Shown here: positions 5,809 through 6,064 of the stretch, one piece after another
How the letters are laid out: the number at the start of each line of letters is the position of its first letter
Numbering within the stretch: the first letter of the stretch is position 1
From: Ignavibacteriales bacterium
Lineage (GTDB): Bacteria > Bacteroidota > Ignavibacteria > Ignavibacteriales > Ignavibacteriaceae
Reading direction: 5' to 3'
NCBI GenBank assembly: GCA_003142915.1
Contig: PLNZ01000225.1
Coordinates: 1 to 6,064 of the forward strand
Length of the DNA: 6,064 nucleotides
Translations under genes and position numbers: made by a program
The notes under the pieces: generated by a model
The model's input: the letters and a program-made list of their open reading frames with translations, nothing else
Told to the model about the DNA's origin: nothing
Database searches by the model: none

Positions 5809-6015
5809 TCAGCCTCCTTTATTATTATTTCTATTCTTCTTAATATAAAATATTCTTATGAAAAGTCTTGCTGTTAAAAGTAAAATAGCGAATATCAAAG
5901 TATAATAATTTACACTTGGCGGTGTAATGTGTGCATATACTAATAATAAGAGTAATGCAATTACACCAAGAGAGATATAACTGAATAAATTAAAGAATGT
6001 CTTACTGATAATCAA
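5809..6015 (-). CDS. Hypothetical small membrane protein with two transmembrane helices
   Basis: A 68-residue protein that I do not recognise. It has two hydrophobic stretches, about residues 8-27 (FNLFSYISLGVIALLLLLVY) and 37-57 (YYTLIFAILLLTARLFIRIFY), joined by a short polar loop with HITPPSVN. The tail is basic (KKNRNNNKGG). Lysine and arginine at the termini predict an inner-membrane hairpin with both ends in the cytoplasm. The start is TTG at 6013-6015; no ATG lies in frame and the ribosome binding site is weak, so the gene call is tentative. Its last codons contain AAAGGAGG, a strong Shine-Dalgarno match that could serve the following HNH gene, which suggests the two are co-transcribed. 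Confidence 0.45.
   Translation of the reverse strand: MIISKTFFNLFSYISLGVIALLLLLVYAHITPPSVNYYTLIFAILLLTARLFIRIFYIKKNRNNNKGG
5813..5820 (-). promoter_or_regulatory. Strong Shine-Dalgarno sequence before the HNH gene
   Basis: AAAGGAGG on the minus strand matches the 16S rRNA anti-Shine-Dalgarno very well. It overlaps the last codons and stop of the small membrane protein. No ATG, GTG or TTG lies 4-12 nt downstream, which is odd; the next ATG (5783-5785) is 27 nt away and out of frame with the HNH coding sequence. Confidence 0.45.
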
Positions 6016-6064
6016 TTTATTTGCCCAACAATAAATATTTATTAAATAAATATAAAAAAATAGC

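Noticed and set aside
6030..6043. Perfect palindrome AATAAATATTTATT upstream of the small membrane gene
   Set aside because: It consists only of A and T in a very AT-rich stretch, where such palindromes arise by chance. No partner site is visible.
1..6064. CRISPR array, insertion sequence, attachment site or replication origin
   Set aside because: I found no spaced direct repeats, no transposase or integrase reading frame, and no cluster of DnaA-box-like sequences. Almost all of the window is coding.

Overview
The window is AT-rich, compact bacterial chromosome. Every supported gene lies on the minus strand, so transcription runs from high to low coordinates. Weak or missing Shine-Dalgarno sequences at several genes, and a LysRS N-terminus with a short acidic insertion before the class II core, suggest a member of the Bacteroidota/Chlorobiota/Ignavibacteriota (FCB) group. 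Ignavibacteriota-like is my best guess. This is inference from sequence style and recalled homologs, not a search.

Upstream block (about 5274-6064): a 68-residue two-helix membrane protein of unknown function (TTG start) is followed by a small HNH-family nuclease-like gene. Read conceptually, the HNH reading frame extends well upstream of its first canonical start (GTG at 5586-5588). The missing N-terminal part, 5589 to about 5789, is clearly coding and carries the family's N-terminal pattern, but no usual start codon lies in that frame. A one-base deletion in an A-run near 5778-5780, or a non-canonical start, would explain this.

Intergenic region (5050-5273): AT-rich. It holds a short palindrome and a bulged GC-rich hairpin (5168-5197) that is the best terminator candidate for the HNH transcript. 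The promoter of the next operon should also lie here, but I cannot place it firmly.

Main operon (1-5049): trpS, scpA, scpB, rluB, dacB-type PBP4 and lysS (running off the window edge at base 1). Gaps are 2 nt, 1 nt, a 14-nt overlap, an 11-nt overlap and 11 nt, so a single translationally coupled transcript is very likely. It joins tRNA charging (Trp, Lys), chromosome segregation (ScpA/ScpB, the kleisin and winged-helix partners of SMC), 23S rRNA pseudouridylation and peptidoglycan maturation: a housekeeping growth operon.

No new defence or mobile system is visible. The points most worth checking are a four-cysteine motif in TrpRS that resembles the [4Fe-4S] site of the Thermotoga enzyme, the broken or unusual start of the HNH gene, and a KPG in place of the KTG box of the PBP.
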